Below, one piece after another: positions 10,001 to 18,587 of a stretch of 64,000 bases of DNA; the first letter of the stretch is position 1; the number at the start of each line of letters is the position of its first letter. A program made the position numbers and the translations under genes. The stretch comes from Bacillota bacterium (GTDB lineage: Bacteria > Bacillota > UBA4882 > UBA8346): assembly GCA_023400055.1 (NCBI GenBank), contig JAEXFN010000035.1, positions 212,094-276,093 on the forward strand, in the 5' to 3' direction. The notes beneath the pieces are model-generated. The model did not search any database. It was given only the letters and a program-made list of their open reading frames with translations, and had not been told where the DNA came from.

Positions 10001-10160
10001 CCCCGGGTTGGCTGAGCATCTCGTCCTGAACCGCGTTCAGCAGGCTCAGTGTCGGAAAAATCACGGTCAAGGCAAAATCCTGGCGGGCAACCGCTTGCTG
10101 CACCCGCTTGATAATGGCCCCATGACTGATGAGTTCCCCGGTGAGCGTGGTAACCTTCAT
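7002..10160 (-). CDS. addB: AddB exonuclease subunit
   Basis: The 1052-aa partner of AddA carries a helicase-like fold in which no GxxGxGKT Walker A is visible at the N-terminus, so it probably does not hydrolyse ATP there. The C-terminal nuclease domain has FIVYDYKLG. The four iron-sulfur cysteines are one in YRNCPYRFFLKH and three in ADCPPYCEYRVCC. I place the start at the ATG at 10160; an in-frame TTG at 10166 lies inside the tail of the upstream terminator. The GGGGG of that terminator's 3' arm is the only ribosome-binding-like sequence. addB and addA form an operon. Confidence 0.93.
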   Translation of the reverse strand: MKVTTLTGELISHGAIIKRVQQAVARQDFALTVIFPTLSLLNAVQDEMLSQPGVTGFGGVRFLLMEGFIEEVCQRFGINGRRPTELERELSIAGVFQVLDSAGQLDELNRVPFAAGYRAAILAGIAEWKRAGLTPELFMEWAAERGAKLRQLALLYDTYQELLRQRGLVEDDLVLAELEQLRAAAVGPASRTPVILCGFTDLTPLQTDFIKVLDLWFDFEALVDPTGVPEFQRVAERHFAIKIKPKPSSARRPSGPALADLQYYFWRDEPRPLQLLPGDDSVRLLQTAGWGRQVRAIAREICRWLENGPDYRLDDFLIIAPQPQQFLKAAGPVFREYHLDLAGAALTARELPGVSQFLQALTALAEDWQWPDLAILIRQWHAGKESVAGDRLLAWLAENYGAISGREQWLKLLKDEDLLGIARQEELSLERLAAGLRRLAGYPREATLREYLELTRAWFNSSDAWGSQSFEADPELLRQQLLNYQAMQAIVATIDEILGYLPGAATQVLTVREYQRFFEEYLLAAEVPEPRSFRPQVRVIPPREARGLRARVVFITGLEQGSFPRIYINDWKLNPAERRELRMLGVDLETGDQYQIQEKMAFYWSLQTARERLILVFRNQDDEGQPLNRSLFLEAVLEWLPDLEGRMARYGLAPEIQPSFDQCRSAGEESLRLVECLHTAATALPETEIAFCRMLLGSAPYRRLALAVQRWRNRWSAGAPEGVRRFMTDLAAHFDADYCFGITALEDYRNCPYRFFLKHLLRIKPLPEPALIPENLDLGNLYHEVLRQFWSRYRDERLNPERLEQYVQALEDSFTALFAVWQEKAANRLAKTTLSIQRAQAGRTLRQWLGAELQWAERTGHRFRPRLLEFAFGQAQAGEGRDAAAAARPFRFEWPDGSARIAGRIDRVDADSAGNFIVYDYKLGSGPTASELLDQRRIQLPIYLLALEQLVFGADTAVGGSYLGLCNPSRVRGGIWREERLDLSWRGQGLLNDADWEEWLGRLCQELSATIEAIRGGRFELTAADCPPYCEYRVCCRRPEREGELPDAVSAQ

Positions 10161-10169
10161 GCGCAAAAA

Positions 10170-10201
10170 CCCCCGATCCTTATGCTTAAGGAATTCGGGG
10201 G
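10170..10201 (-). terminator. intrinsic terminator after the HAD gene, abutting addB
   Basis: On the minus strand the sequence forms an imperfect stem with CCCCCGA and TCGGGGG ends, followed directly by TTTTT. It ends only 9 bases before the addB ATG, so terminator and addB translation start are physically merged. Confidence 0.75.
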
Positions 10202-10256
10202 CTGGCCGGCAAATCCTGCTATGATTGGTAGAACCGCAGCATCATAAAATCTGTCA

Positions 10257-10955
10257 CTAACACGTCAACGAGGCCGACTCGCTGTCGCTCGGCGAATCCG
10301 GCGCGTGACCGAGGCCGCCATGGTTTTCCAGCCAAGCGTGGAATTCCGCCACGGTTTTGAATACCGCCGCCGGAGCGGCGTCAGTCAGCTCTTGCAACTG
10401 GGCGGTATCCGCCCAGGCCGCGGCCAAGGGAATCACCCCGGCCGCCCGAGCCGCCCGCATGTCATAGGCGGTGTCCCCGAGGTAAGCGACTTCGGCCGGA
10501 TCAACCCCCCAGGCCCGGACCATCGCTCCGATCTGATCGGTCTTCACCACACCGCTTTCGGAACCGGTAGCCACCTCCGCAAAGAAATCGCGCAGGCCCG
10601 AGACGGCCAAGGATATCGCCATGCTTTGGGGACCTTTCCCGGAGACGATGCCCAAGCGCACCCCCTGTTCCCGCATGGCCGCCAAGACGCTTTTGAGGCC
10701 GGGGAAAGGTTCGGCGCAGGCTTGGTGTCCTCTTTCGTATTCTTGCAAATACAAAGCCAGGCACTCCTCCCAGGCGTGAGGAACCATCTGTTTGATGATT
10801 CCCTCCTCCGACGGGCCGAACCAGGACTGAATCTCGGGATCGGAATATTCCCGGCCCAGAAAAACCGCGAAAGCCCGTCGAAACCCGTTGCAACACACCG
10901 GCAGGGTGTTCAATAAAGTGCCGTCCAGATCGGATATGAAGCCTTTCAGTCGCAT
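10257..10955 (-). CDS. HAD-family phosphatase (phosphoglycolate phosphatase-like)
   Basis: The 232-aa product is a cytosolic haloacid dehalogenase-type phosphatase. Motif I is SDLDGTLLNT at residues 7-16, with a helical cap after it. Motif II is GIVSGKG, and the late motif AYLGDTAYDMRAARAAG holds the Mg-binding aspartates. The layout resembles Gph/PpaX enzymes, but the substrate cannot be fixed. The start is ATG with AAGGAGG six bases upstream, so the longer open frame is ignored. It follows msrB by 13 bases and is probably cotranscribed with it. Confidence 0.85.
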   Translation of the reverse strand: MRLKGFISDLDGTLLNTLPVCCNGFRRAFAVFLGREYSDPEIQSWFGPSEEGIIKQMVPHAWEECLALYLQEYERGHQACAEPFPGLKSVLAAMREQGVRLGIVSGKGPQSMAISLAVSGLRDFFAEVATGSESGVVKTDQIGAMVRAWGVDPAEVAYLGDTAYDMRAARAAGVIPLAAAWADTAQLQELTDAAPAAVFKTVAEFHAWLENHGGLGHAPDSPSDSESASLTC

Positions 10956-10968
10956 GAAGCCTCCTTGA

Positions 10969-11349
10969 CTATTGATCTTTTTTAAAGTCCAAAGCCACCG
11001 AGTTGATACAGAAACGCTCCCCAGTGGGCTGCGGGCCGTCATCAAACACGTGCCCGAGGTGGCCGCCGCACTTGGCGCATTTCACTTCGGTGCGAAGCAT
11101 CCCAAAACTGCGATCCTCGGCCATGACCACCGCGCCGGGAACCGTCTCATAGAAGCTGGGCCAGCCGCAGCCCGACTCGTATTGCCTCGCCGAATCGAAT
11201 AACAGGTTGCCGCAGGCGGCGCAATGATAGCTGCCCCGTTCTTTATTGTAATAATATTTTCCGGTAAAGGGCGCTTCAGTGCCTTTCTCAAAGAGCACAT
11301 GATACGCCTCGGGCGATAATTCTTTGCGAAAATCACGTTCCGCTGCCAT
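10969..11349 (-). CDS. msrB: peptide methionine (R)-S-oxide reductase
   Basis: The 126-aa enzyme repairs methionine-R-sulfoxide in proteins. It has the full MsrB pattern: two zinc-binding CxxC pairs (CAAC and CAKC), GCGWPSF, GGHLGHVFDDGP, and RFCINSVAL with the catalytic cysteine at about residue 114. Length is typical for a stand-alone MsrB. It heads a minus-strand pair with the HAD phosphatase. Confidence 0.95.
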   Translation of the reverse strand: MAAERDFRKELSPEAYHVLFEKGTEAPFTGKYYYNKERGSYHCAACGNLLFDSARQYESGCGWPSFYETVPGAVVMAEDRSFGMLRTEVKCAKCGGHLGHVFDDGPQPTGERFCINSVALDFKKDQ

Positions 11350-11558
11350 CCCGATCCCTTCTTTCGTCCTTCCTCTTTATCTTAATATAATTTCCCCCGG
11401 CACTGGAAGGCTTATTGTAAAATTTACGAAAATTTTGCCAAAATTCGCGAGCGGCATCGTCCCATACCTGCGCGTCATTCAAAAAACTGATGCAAAACCG
11501 GTAGTTTTGCGGTAATATTTTTATTGAATCATTCGAATTGACTCGATAGGAGAATGTC

Positions 11559-12722
11559 ATGCAATTTGCGAAACGGACTGCGGCTTTGGATTCGGCCATC
11601 TTTGCCCGGTTGGATCAGAAGAAAAAGGAACTGCTGCGAGCCGGACGGGATGCCATCGATTTCAGCATTGGCACGCCCGATCTGCCTCCGGCTCCACATA
11701 TTATGCAGGCGTTGCACGAAGAAGCCTTACAGCCTAGCAATTACCGCTACGCCATCTCCGATTTGCCGGAACTGACCGATGCGGTGATCCAGTGGTACCG
11801 GCGGCGTTTCGCGGTTAAGTTGGAACCCGACCAAATCCTGGCCATGAACGGTTCGCAGGACGGCCTGGCCCATATCGCGCTGACTCTGGCCGACCCTGGC
11901 GATCTGGTTCTGGTTCCCGATCCCGGTTACCCGATCTTCAGCGTCGGACCCCAATTGGCCGGCGCGGAGCTGTTCAAAATGCCGCTGCTGGCTGAAAACC
12001 GCTTTCTCATCGATTTTGAAGCCATCCCACCCGCAATCGCCCGGCGGGCCCGGCTGATGATCGTCTCTTATCCCAACAATCCGGTGACCGCGGTGGCGCC
12101 GCCTGAATTTTACGAACGACTGATCCGTTTCGCCAAAGAATACGATATCGTGGTCCTACACGATAACGCCTACTGCGAGCTAATCTTCGACGGCGCCCGG
12201 GGCGGCAGTTTTCTCAATTATCCCGGCGCTATGGCGATCGGCCTGGAATTCAATTCCCTGTCCAAATCCTATAACATCCCCGGTTGCCGGCTTTCGTTCG
12301 CCATGGGTAATCGCGACCTCATCGACCAGCTGCGCAAGTTAAAGTCCCACCTCGACTACGGCATCTTTCTGCCGTTGCAAAAAGCGGCCGTCGCCGCGCT
12401 GAACGGGCCTCAGGATTGCGTAGCCGAAACCGTCCGGACCTATCAGCACCGCCGCGATCTGCTCATCGACGGTTTGGGAGCGATCGGCTGGGCGATTCCG
12501 AAAACCCCGGCCACGATGTTTATGTGGGCGCCTATTCCGGCCCGTTTCGATTCGTCGTTGGAATTTACCTTCGAGCTGATGGAGCGGACCGGCGTGATCG
12601 TAGTGCCCGGCAGCAGCTTCGGCGAGGGCGGCGAGGGCTACGTCCGCCTGGCCATGGTTCAGCCGGACGAGCGCATCCAAAAGGCCATCGCCGAGAGCGA
12701 TGGGTGCGGCATATTGAAATGA
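11559..12722 (+). CDS. class I/II PLP-dependent aminotransferase
   Basis: The 387-aa product is a fold-type I aminotransferase. The PLP lysine is K236 in SLSKSYNIPGCR. Other conserved elements are DFSIGTPDLPP at the N-terminus, YPNNPV and HDNAYCEL. The overall pattern is close to the LL-diaminopimelate / alanine / aspartate aminotransferase group common in Bacillota, and lysine or alanine metabolism is likely. I cannot choose the substrate. The ATG follows AGGAGA by 7 bases. The gene stands alone on the plus strand. Confidence 0.85.
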   Translation: MQFAKRTAALDSAIFARLDQKKKELLRAGRDAIDFSIGTPDLPPAPHIMQALHEEALQPSNYRYAISDLPELTDAVIQWYRRRFAVKLEPDQILAMNGSQDGLAHIALTLADPGDLVLVPDPGYPIFSVGPQLAGAELFKMPLLAENRFLIDFEAIPPAIARRARLMIVSYPNNPVTAVAPPEFYERLIRFAKEYDIVVLHDNAYCELIFDGARGGSFLNYPGAMAIGLEFNSLSKSYNIPGCRLSFAMGNRDLIDQLRKLKSHLDYGIFLPLQKAAVAALNGPQDCVAETVRTYQHRRDLLIDGLGAIGWAIPKTPATMFMWAPIPARFDSSLEFTFELMERTGVIVVPGSSFGEGGEGYVRLAMVQPDERIQKAIAESDGCGILK

Positions 12723-12883
12723 TTAATTTGAGTAGGAGGTAGGCGATTAGTATGCCTCGTCTACCTAATCACGGATGACATCGATTTCCGGATTCTACGG
12801 AAAAACCTTTGACTTTCCTCCCAACGATTTTAATCCGTTCAATCTTTTAATCCGTTCAATCCGTGATTCAATGCCGGATAAAA

Positions 12884-12919
12884 AATCGGGCGCGTTTCAT
12901 TTCTGAAACGTGCCCGATT
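12884..12919 (-). terminator. intrinsic terminator of the bactofilin-like gene
   Basis: A 16-bp, nearly perfect stem (12884-12899 against 12904-12919) is followed on the minus strand by a run of Ts at 12881-12885. It lies 44 bases past the stop of the gene ending at 12964. Confidence 0.85.
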
Positions 12920-12963
12920 GCTACTCAAGGTTAAGCTGTACCTTCCGAGCGTTTCCAACGGCT

Positions 12964-14112
12964 TCAGACCCGGTAATCGACCCGGTTCTGGTCGCCGAAT
13001 TCAAAACGGATGCCGCGCAAGAGCATTCCCACGCCCACGCAGTTAGTGACCATCACCGCTAGCAAATTGATGATGGGCAGTGTGCTTAAGATGGCCAGGA
13101 TCACGCCGCCCAACACGATCATCAGGATCGGATGGAGCCGGGAACGGAAGATTAACCGGCCGAACCAAAGGTTGATCAGGATCCCCGCGAAGAACAGCAG
13201 CATCAGATAGATCAGCACCAGTAGGATCACAAAGGGCAGGCTCACCAGCCCCAAATAAGGGATGATCCCCGAGCCCAACAAGAGAATCAGAAACGGGATG
13301 ACCAACAGGCTCAACAGGCCGACCAGCAGGTTCTTGCGGAAATTGACCACGGTCGGTTCAGTCAGGGACCAACTGGTCCGCGGGAACAGCCGGTAGCAAA
13401 CGATGCTGAGGATCAGGCTTCCCAGCAGCCAGCCGAGGAAGAAGATCAGCATGAAGTTGTTGCCTCTGTCCTCCCGCGCCACATAGCCCTGGCCGAGCTC
13501 GATCCCGCGGATCCGCTGCGGGTTGCCCGATAGGGCGGTATAATCGACCACCCGGCCGACGACCTTGAGCGGCGGTACCCACAGGACCTGGCTGCCCCGG
13601 ACGGTCAGGTCGCCGCCGATGTGTCCGCCGATCTGGCAGGAGTTGTTGGCGGTCACCGCGACCGGCCCCGCAACCGCGCCGGCCAGTTTAAGATCGATGA
13701 AATTTCCCAAGATTCCTAGGCCGACCCGAGAATGTGGTTCGGCGTGCATCCGGAAGACCCAGGCGGTCACATTGCGGGCGACGGAACCATTCAAGGCCAC
13801 TTCCATCGCGGCCACCCGGAGATCGCGGCCCACCGCGCCGTTGACCTGCAAGCGTTCGGAGACCACCCCCATGACGCTGCCATCCACCTTGCCATTGATC
13901 ACGACGTTCCCGGCCACGACGATCAGGTCGCCCCGGATCGTGCCGTCTACCACCAAACGTTCGCCGTTGAAAATGTAATCGCCGTCGATGGTCTGATCCC
14001 TGGCGACGGTCCGGTCGCCCCCGGCGATGCGCCAAGCCTCGCCCAATGCCGGCCATGCGCTGCCCGTCACCAACAGTGCCACCAGCGCAATAATGGTTAT
14101 GATTCGCTTCAT
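12964..14112 (-). CDS. bactofilin-like polymer-forming domain protein with membrane C-terminus
   Basis: The 382-aa protein begins with a signal peptide (residues 1-25). A right-handed beta-helix-like stretch of short repeats such as VDGTIRGDLIVVAG and VNGAVGRDLRV runs to about residue 195, as in bactofilin/polymer-forming cytoskeletal domains. Four to five hydrophobic segments follow to residue 365 and would anchor it in the cytoplasmic membrane. In other genomes such hybrids are annotated as polymer-forming or DUF8173-like membrane proteins of unknown role. The signal peptide places the beta-helix outside the cytoplasm, which differs from cytosolic bactofilins. Confidence 0.75.
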   Translation of the reverse strand: MKRIITIIALVALLVTGSAWPALGEAWRIAGGDRTVARDQTIDGDYIFNGERLVVDGTIRGDLIVVAGNVVINGKVDGSVMGVVSERLQVNGAVGRDLRVAAMEVALNGSVARNVTAWVFRMHAEPHSRVGLGILGNFIDLKLAGAVAGPVAVTANNSCQIGGHIGGDLTVRGSQVLWVPPLKVVGRVVDYTALSGNPQRIRGIELGQGYVAREDRGNNFMLIFFLGWLLGSLILSIVCYRLFPRTSWSLTEPTVVNFRKNLLVGLLSLLVIPFLILLLGSGIIPYLGLVSLPFVILLVLIYLMLLFFAGILINLWFGRLIFRSRLHPILMIVLGGVILAILSTLPIINLLAVMVTNCVGVGMLLRGIRFEFGDQNRVDYRV

Positions 14113-14194
14113 CTCAATCCACCTTAAAATAAAAAATCGTATCCGGTGCCATGGGAGTGGCCTCCGGAGCGGTTATATCCCGCCTTTTTAAAAC

Positions 14195-14214
14195 TTTGCG
14201 GTAAATTCCGCAAA
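14195..14214 (-). terminator. probable terminator of the helicase gene
   Basis: On the minus strand TTTGCGG pairs with CCGCAAA across a 6-nt loop, and TTTTAAAAA follows. The position is 90 bases past the helicase stop at 14303. The stem is short, so confidence is moderate. Confidence 0.45.
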
Positions 14215-14302
14215 CGGTAAATCAACTTGGTTACTTGCTTGCCCGAGCTTTGGCGGTCGCCCCGGCCTATGGCCTGGATTTTTGCTGTCTTTTTACTTTT
14301 TA

Positions 14303-16567
14303 TTAGATATTGACCTGAATGATGTCCCGGTCCATCCGGTCCATGCAATCGCGCAATTTGGCGGCCAGGATCGGATCCTGCGTGGCGCAGGCCGCTTTGA
14401 TCTGGCGCATAATATCGATGCCCCGTCGAAACGCCTGGACGATATCGCCTTCCTGGATCCCGCCACTGTCCCGGATCAGATCGGCGAAAGGCGCGCCCTG
14501 GCTCCAACGGTAAGCCAGATTGCACAGGCTGGGATGGAAAACGGCGTCGCGTTCGTCCACGCCATACCGGTACACCAGGTTGCGAATGGCGGTCTTGACC
14601 GGCCGGACATCAAACGGCAGCTGTTTTGGATAGAACTCGCCCTTGCGAGGCTCATAATCGATCCCCACCAGCAGCGCATTGAGCTGATCGGGATCCAGTT
14701 CGTGAAAGAGGCCGCTGAAGTAAAGCTCGGTGATCAAAAGCTCCTGGGTGTAGATCTGCGACGCGAACTCGCCGCGCGGCAACAACTGCCCTTCCTTCAG
14801 GTAGTCCAGGTCCTCGAGGATCTCGGTTTTCAATTGCAACGACTCGTTAAAGCGGCCGGAAACCACGATCTGGCCGGCCCGCTCCTGGAGCGAGGCCACC
14901 CGTTGATGCAACTCCGACCAGTCCTTCAGCAACTCCTCGCAACGGCTCTGGCATTCCGGGTTGCAGTCCTTGGCGGCCACTCCTTCCAGATACTGCTTGA
15001 GTTCGTCGATCTCCGCGGCGATGGCCGTCCGGGCCCGCCCTTTGATGAAACGCAAACGGCGCTGCTTTTTCTTGAGTTTTTGGCGCAGCTTCACATAGAT
15101 CAACGGGCAGCAGGGATTGTCGCGATCGGTGCAGAGGTCGGCGCTAAGATGGCTCAACCGCTGGGCGTCGTTGGCCAGCTGCTGCTCGAAACGTTTCTTA
15201 TCATTGCGCGCCTGATAGGTCGCGAAATTTTGGTTGAGGATTACCTGAATCTCGTCACTGGCGTGATTGCGATTCAGGTTGATCACCGAGTTATAAGAGA
15301 GGTTGAACTGGCTCTTCAATTCCTCGATCTCATCCTGCTTGGTGCTGGGGAACTCCTCGGGCCGCAGGTTGCGGAGGTCGGCCATGATGTAGACGTTCCC
15401 CTGCAAGTCGATACCGCGCCGTCCCGCCCGCCCGGCCATTTGGAAGTACTCCAGGTTGGTCATGGGCCGGAAGCCGACCCCGTCGAACTTGGACGGACTG
15501 TCGAAACAGACCGTCCGCACCGGATAGTTGATGCCGACGGCAAAAGTCTCGGTGGCGTACATCACCTTGATCAAGCCCATACCGAACAAAGTCTCGACGA
15601 TCTCTTTCAAGGCCGGCAACAGCCCCGAATGGTGGTAGCCGATTCCCTTAACCAGGAAGCTGCGGGCCTGCAACACCGTTTTCAAATTGCCGACCCCGAA
15701 CTCCGCCATCATCTTGTCGAAGACTTCCTCGGCGCGGCGTGACTCCTCCTCGTTCAGGAGGCTCCGGGTGAAACTTAGTTCCTGTGCCTTGACCTCGCAC
15801 ATCCGGCGGCTGAAGACAAAGTACAGGCAAGGCAATTGTTGCTTCTTGGCCACGAATTTCAAAAGATCGAGGTGAGTGGTCTCCCATTCGCGGCGATCGT
15901 TCAGCGAAACGTAATCCTTCTCCATGAGTTCCTGGCGGTAGCGGACGACGGATTTCAGATCGGTGGCGCCCAGATGTTTCTCGAACAGATGGTGCTCCAA
16001 CGGCACCGCCCGTTCGTGCTTGACGACCACCGAGACGGGGTGGCCCTTGATCTCGCTGATCCAACCCGCCAGCTCGTAAACGTTGGGGATGGTCGCCGAC
16101 AGTCCCAAGAGCCGCATGTCCTTGGGCATGAAGATGATCGACTCTTCCCAGACCGTGCCCCGGTCCTCGTCGGAGAGATAATGGATCTCATCGAAGATGA
16201 TGTGAGAGATCCCCTCCAGCCTGGGCAAGTCCTGATGCAGGATGTTTCGGAAAATCTCCGTCGTCATCAGGCAGATCTCCGCCTCGGAGTTGATGACCAC
16301 ATCCCCGGTGACGATCCCGACTTTTTCCGGTCCGTACAGCGCCTTAAACTCCTTGAACTTCTGGTTGGAAAGCGCCTTGATCGGCGCGGTGTAAATCACC
16401 CGGTCGCCTTTGGCGATGGCCTGATCGATCAGGTAGTCGGCGATCAACGTTTTGCCGACGCCAGTCGGCGCCGAAACCAGCACCGAATTCCCGGCCAAGA
16501 GCTGACGAATCGCTTCTTGTTGGAAATCGTCCAGCTTCAAATCACGATAATATTCCGGCACATCCAT
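14303..16567 (-). CDS. Ski2/Mtr4-like DEAD/DEAH-box RNA helicase
   Basis: The 754-aa helicase has Walker A SAPTGVGKT near residue 35, Walker B as DEIH (IIFDEIHYL), LSATIPN, and motif VI MAGRAGRRG. A C-terminal helical DSHCT-type region follows, with two CxxxC-like cysteine groups near residue 520. Ski2-like helicases unwind structured RNA for decay in eukaryotes; bacterial members in Clostridia and Actinobacteria are poorly characterised and probably act on RNA. The gene is monocistronic and flanked by terminators or repeats. Confidence 0.9.
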   Translation of the reverse strand: MDVPEYYRDLKLDDFQQEAIRQLLAGNSVLVSAPTGVGKTLIADYLIDQAIAKGDRVIYTAPIKALSNQKFKEFKALYGPEKVGIVTGDVVINSEAEICLMTTEIFRNILHQDLPRLEGISHIIFDEIHYLSDEDRGTVWEESIIFMPKDMRLLGLSATIPNVYELAGWISEIKGHPVSVVVKHERAVPLEHHLFEKHLGATDLKSVVRYRQELMEKDYVSLNDRREWETTHLDLLKFVAKKQQLPCLYFVFSRRMCEVKAQELSFTRSLLNEEESRRAEEVFDKMMAEFGVGNLKTVLQARSFLVKGIGYHHSGLLPALKEIVETLFGMGLIKVMYATETFAVGINYPVRTVCFDSPSKFDGVGFRPMTNLEYFQMAGRAGRRGIDLQGNVYIMADLRNLRPEEFPSTKQDEIEELKSQFNLSYNSVINLNRNHASDEIQVILNQNFATYQARNDKKRFEQQLANDAQRLSHLSADLCTDRDNPCCPLIYVKLRQKLKKKQRRLRFIKGRARTAIAAEIDELKQYLEGVAAKDCNPECQSRCEELLKDWSELHQRVASLQERAGQIVVSGRFNESLQLKTEILEDLDYLKEGQLLPRGEFASQIYTQELLITELYFSGLFHELDPDQLNALLVGIDYEPRKGEFYPKQLPFDVRPVKTAIRNLVYRYGVDERDAVFHPSLCNLAYRWSQGAPFADLIRDSGGIQEGDIVQAFRRGIDIMRQIKAACATQDPILAAKLRDCMDRMDRDIIQVNI

Positions 16568-16694
16568 GAAATTGTCTTAAAACTCCTTCCACCATTAAGC
16601 GCGTCATCAGCTCGCATAACCATCCGTCAAACCTTGTCAACCCGCTTAAGTTATTATACCGGTGATCGAACGTTAAAATCACAATTTTAAAAGC

Positions 16695-16814
16695 ATAGGA
16701 TAAAGTCTGTCGAATCGAAACTATTTACTAAATTGATTTAATGACTTTATCCCTTGCTTCCCTGAGCGTTTGTATCGCCCTGGCCTTGGGTCAAGGTTTA
16801 TTACAACGCCTTTT
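16695..16814. repeat. intergenic repeat family 3, copy 1
   Basis: About 120 bases are shared with 45131-45252. The 5' part has GGATAAAGTC...GACTTTATCC as an inverted pair. The 3' part has CCTTGGGTCAAGG, a small hairpin, then TTTATTACAACGC. A shorter, reversed copy is at 47957-48030. No coding potential was seen. Confidence 0.7.
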
Positions 16815-16921
16815 AAAAAAACAATTATCCGTTTTTCGCCAAATTGTTCATTATTCCGATCATCCCGGAGTTAAGTTAACGAAAAACTATTCGTGGAAAA
16901 TTCGCTAAATCCTGCTGACAG

Positions 16922-16943
16922 GAAAAGCACCTTACGGTGCTTC
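16922..16943 (-). terminator. hairpin downstream of threonine synthase
   Basis: AAGCACC pairs with GGTGCTT across a 4-nt loop, followed on the minus strand by TTTTCC. It is a plausible thrC terminator lying about 140 bases past the stop. Confidence 0.5.
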
Positions 16944-16980
16944 CCCTGATTCGGTCGCTGGAATCTCTACGTTAAATCAC

Positions 16981-17057
16981 TAGGATGAAATAAATTCCGC
17001 TTTGATTTCATTTCCATTCGGTCCTAGGAATGCAAATCTTGTTTATTTCATCCTATT
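16981..17057. repeat. intergenic repeat family 4, copy 1
   Basis: A 14-bp inverted pair (TAGGATGAAATAAA at 16981 and its complement ending at 17055) bounds this repeat. Read on the minus strand, the 70 bases align with 57424-57492, sharing AGGATGAAATAAA, CATTCC, CCGAAT and ATGAAAT in order. Both copies sit just downstream of a minus-strand gene. Confidence 0.55.
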
Positions 17058-17081
17058 ATAGCCTAGACGAACCGGCCAAAA

Positions 17082-18587
17082 TTATACTCCGAGAATTGCC
17101 GTGACCACTTCGGCCATGGCTTCCTTGCGGCAGACCGTGTCATGCCGCACCGGCTGGCGGTCCAGATCGCGCAAACCGGCGGGGATCGCCTGGCCCGACA
17201 GAGAATGCAGCTTTTCCAGCAATGCGAATTCGTCGGCCCCGTCTGCGACCGCCGCTTCGCCAAGCAATCCCTTCAGGACGCTGGCGTTAAATTTGAACGG
17301 GCTGGCGGTGGCGGCGAACAATACCGGGGTTCGATCCCCGCTGGCGGCGGCATATTGATCATAGACGGCCTTGCCGACCGCGGTGTGAGTATCCAGCACA
17401 TAGCGATGATCGCGGAAGACCCGACCGATGGTATCCAGCGTCTCCGCTTCGGAGGCAAAGCCCCCGGCAAACTGCGCCCGGATCCGTGCGGCGGTGGTGG
17501 CGTCCACCTGATAGGCGCCTCCGCTCTTCAACTGGTCCATCCAGTGGCGAACCACGGCGGCATCGCGGCCGGCCAGATAATATAACAAACGCTCCAGATT
17601 ACTGGAGATTAAAATGTCCATCGACGGCGAGACCGTGGTGTAAAAGGGCCGTTTCCGGTCATAGGTTCCGCTCGCCAGGAAATCGGTCAAAACATTGTTG
17701 GAGTTGGAGGCGCAGATCAGCTTGCCGATCGGCAAGCCCATCCCCTTGGCGAAATAGGCCGCCAGGATGTTCCCGAAATTGCCGGTGGGCACCGTGATAT
17801 TCAACGGCTGGCCGAGGGTCAACGCCCCTTGCCGGCAGAGTTCGAAATAACCGTAGAAATAGTAGACGATCTGCGGCGCCAGGCGACCCCAGTTGATGGA
17901 GTTGGCCGACGAGAACGCCTGGCCGTTCCGGGCGAGCTTCTCGGCCAGCGCCGGATCGGTAAAGATCTGCTTCACCCCGTTCTGGGCGTCGTCAAAGTTG
18001 CCTTGCACCGCCACCACCGCGGTGTTGGCCCCTTCCTGGGTCATCATCTGCAGCCGCTGAATGGCGCTGACCCCTTGTTCCGGGAAGAAGACCACGATCC
18101 GGGTCCCCGGCACATCGCGGAACCCTTCCAGAGCCGCCTTGCCGGTATCCCCCGAGGTGGCCACCAGGATGACGATCTCCTTGGTATCCTGGCAAAGCTC
18201 GCCGGCATGGATCATCAGGTACGGCAGCAGTTGCAGGGCGACATCCTTAAAGGCACAAGTGGGGCCGTGAAACAATTCCAGGATATACTGGCCTTGGGCC
18301 AGCGGAACCACCGGCGTGATCCGGGAGTCGGCCCATTTGGCGGGGTGGGCGTAAGCGGCCGCAACCATCCGTTCCAGGTCCGCCCGGGCGAAATCGGTCA
18401 GATAAAGCGCGAGGATCTTGACTGCCAGCTCCCGGTAAGTCAGGGGCAGCAGCGCCGCCAAATCGGCCTGAGTCAGCGCCGGAATGGTTTCCGGCGTGAA
18501 TAATCCGCCGTCCGGAGCGATTCCTTGCCGGATGGCCTGAGCGGCCGGGACTACGAGCGTTTCACTTCTGGTACTGCGATAATTCAT
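17082..18587 (-). CDS. thrC: threonine synthase
   Basis: The 501-aa PLP enzyme converts O-phosphohomoserine to threonine. The N-terminus (MNYRSTR, then APDGGLF) is typical, and the PLP lysine is K114 in GPTCAFKDVALQ. The phosphate-binding loop is TVPTGNFGN. Length fits the long type of bacterial ThrC. It stands alone, with no hom or thrB nearby. No T-box or other leader was recognised in the 180 bases upstream. Confidence 0.95.
   Translation of the reverse strand: MNYRSTRSETLVVPAAQAIRQGIAPDGGLFTPETIPALTQADLAALLPLTYRELAVKILALYLTDFARADLERMVAAAYAHPAKWADSRITPVVPLAQGQYILELFHGPTCAFKDVALQLLPYLMIHAGELCQDTKEIVILVATSGDTGKAALEGFRDVPGTRIVVFFPEQGVSAIQRLQMMTQEGANTAVVAVQGNFDDAQNGVKQIFTDPALAEKLARNGQAFSSANSINWGRLAPQIVYYFYGYFELCRQGALTLGQPLNITVPTGNFGNILAAYFAKGMGLPIGKLICASNSNNVLTDFLASGTYDRKRPFYTTVSPSMDILISSNLERLLYYLAGRDAAVVRHWMDQLKSGGAYQVDATTAARIRAQFAGGFASEAETLDTIGRVFRDHRYVLDTHTAVGKAVYDQYAAASGDRTPVLFAATASPFKFNASVLKGLLGEAAVADGADEFALLEKLHSLSGQAIPAGLRDLDRQPVRHDTVCRKEAMAEVVTAILGV

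Larger units (their letters stand above)
16568..17081. other. long intergenic region holding repeats and hairpins
   Basis: No gene was found in these 514 bases. They hold a copy of repeat family 3 (16695-16814), a hairpin at 16922-16943 and a family 4 repeat at 16981-17057. All lie between the threonine synthase stop and the helicase start on the minus strand. Confidence 0.7.

Noticed and set aside
17328..17342. A GGTTCGATCCCC stretch resembling a tRNA T-arm
   Set aside because: It lies inside threonine synthase coding sequence, with no acceptor or anticodon stems around it.
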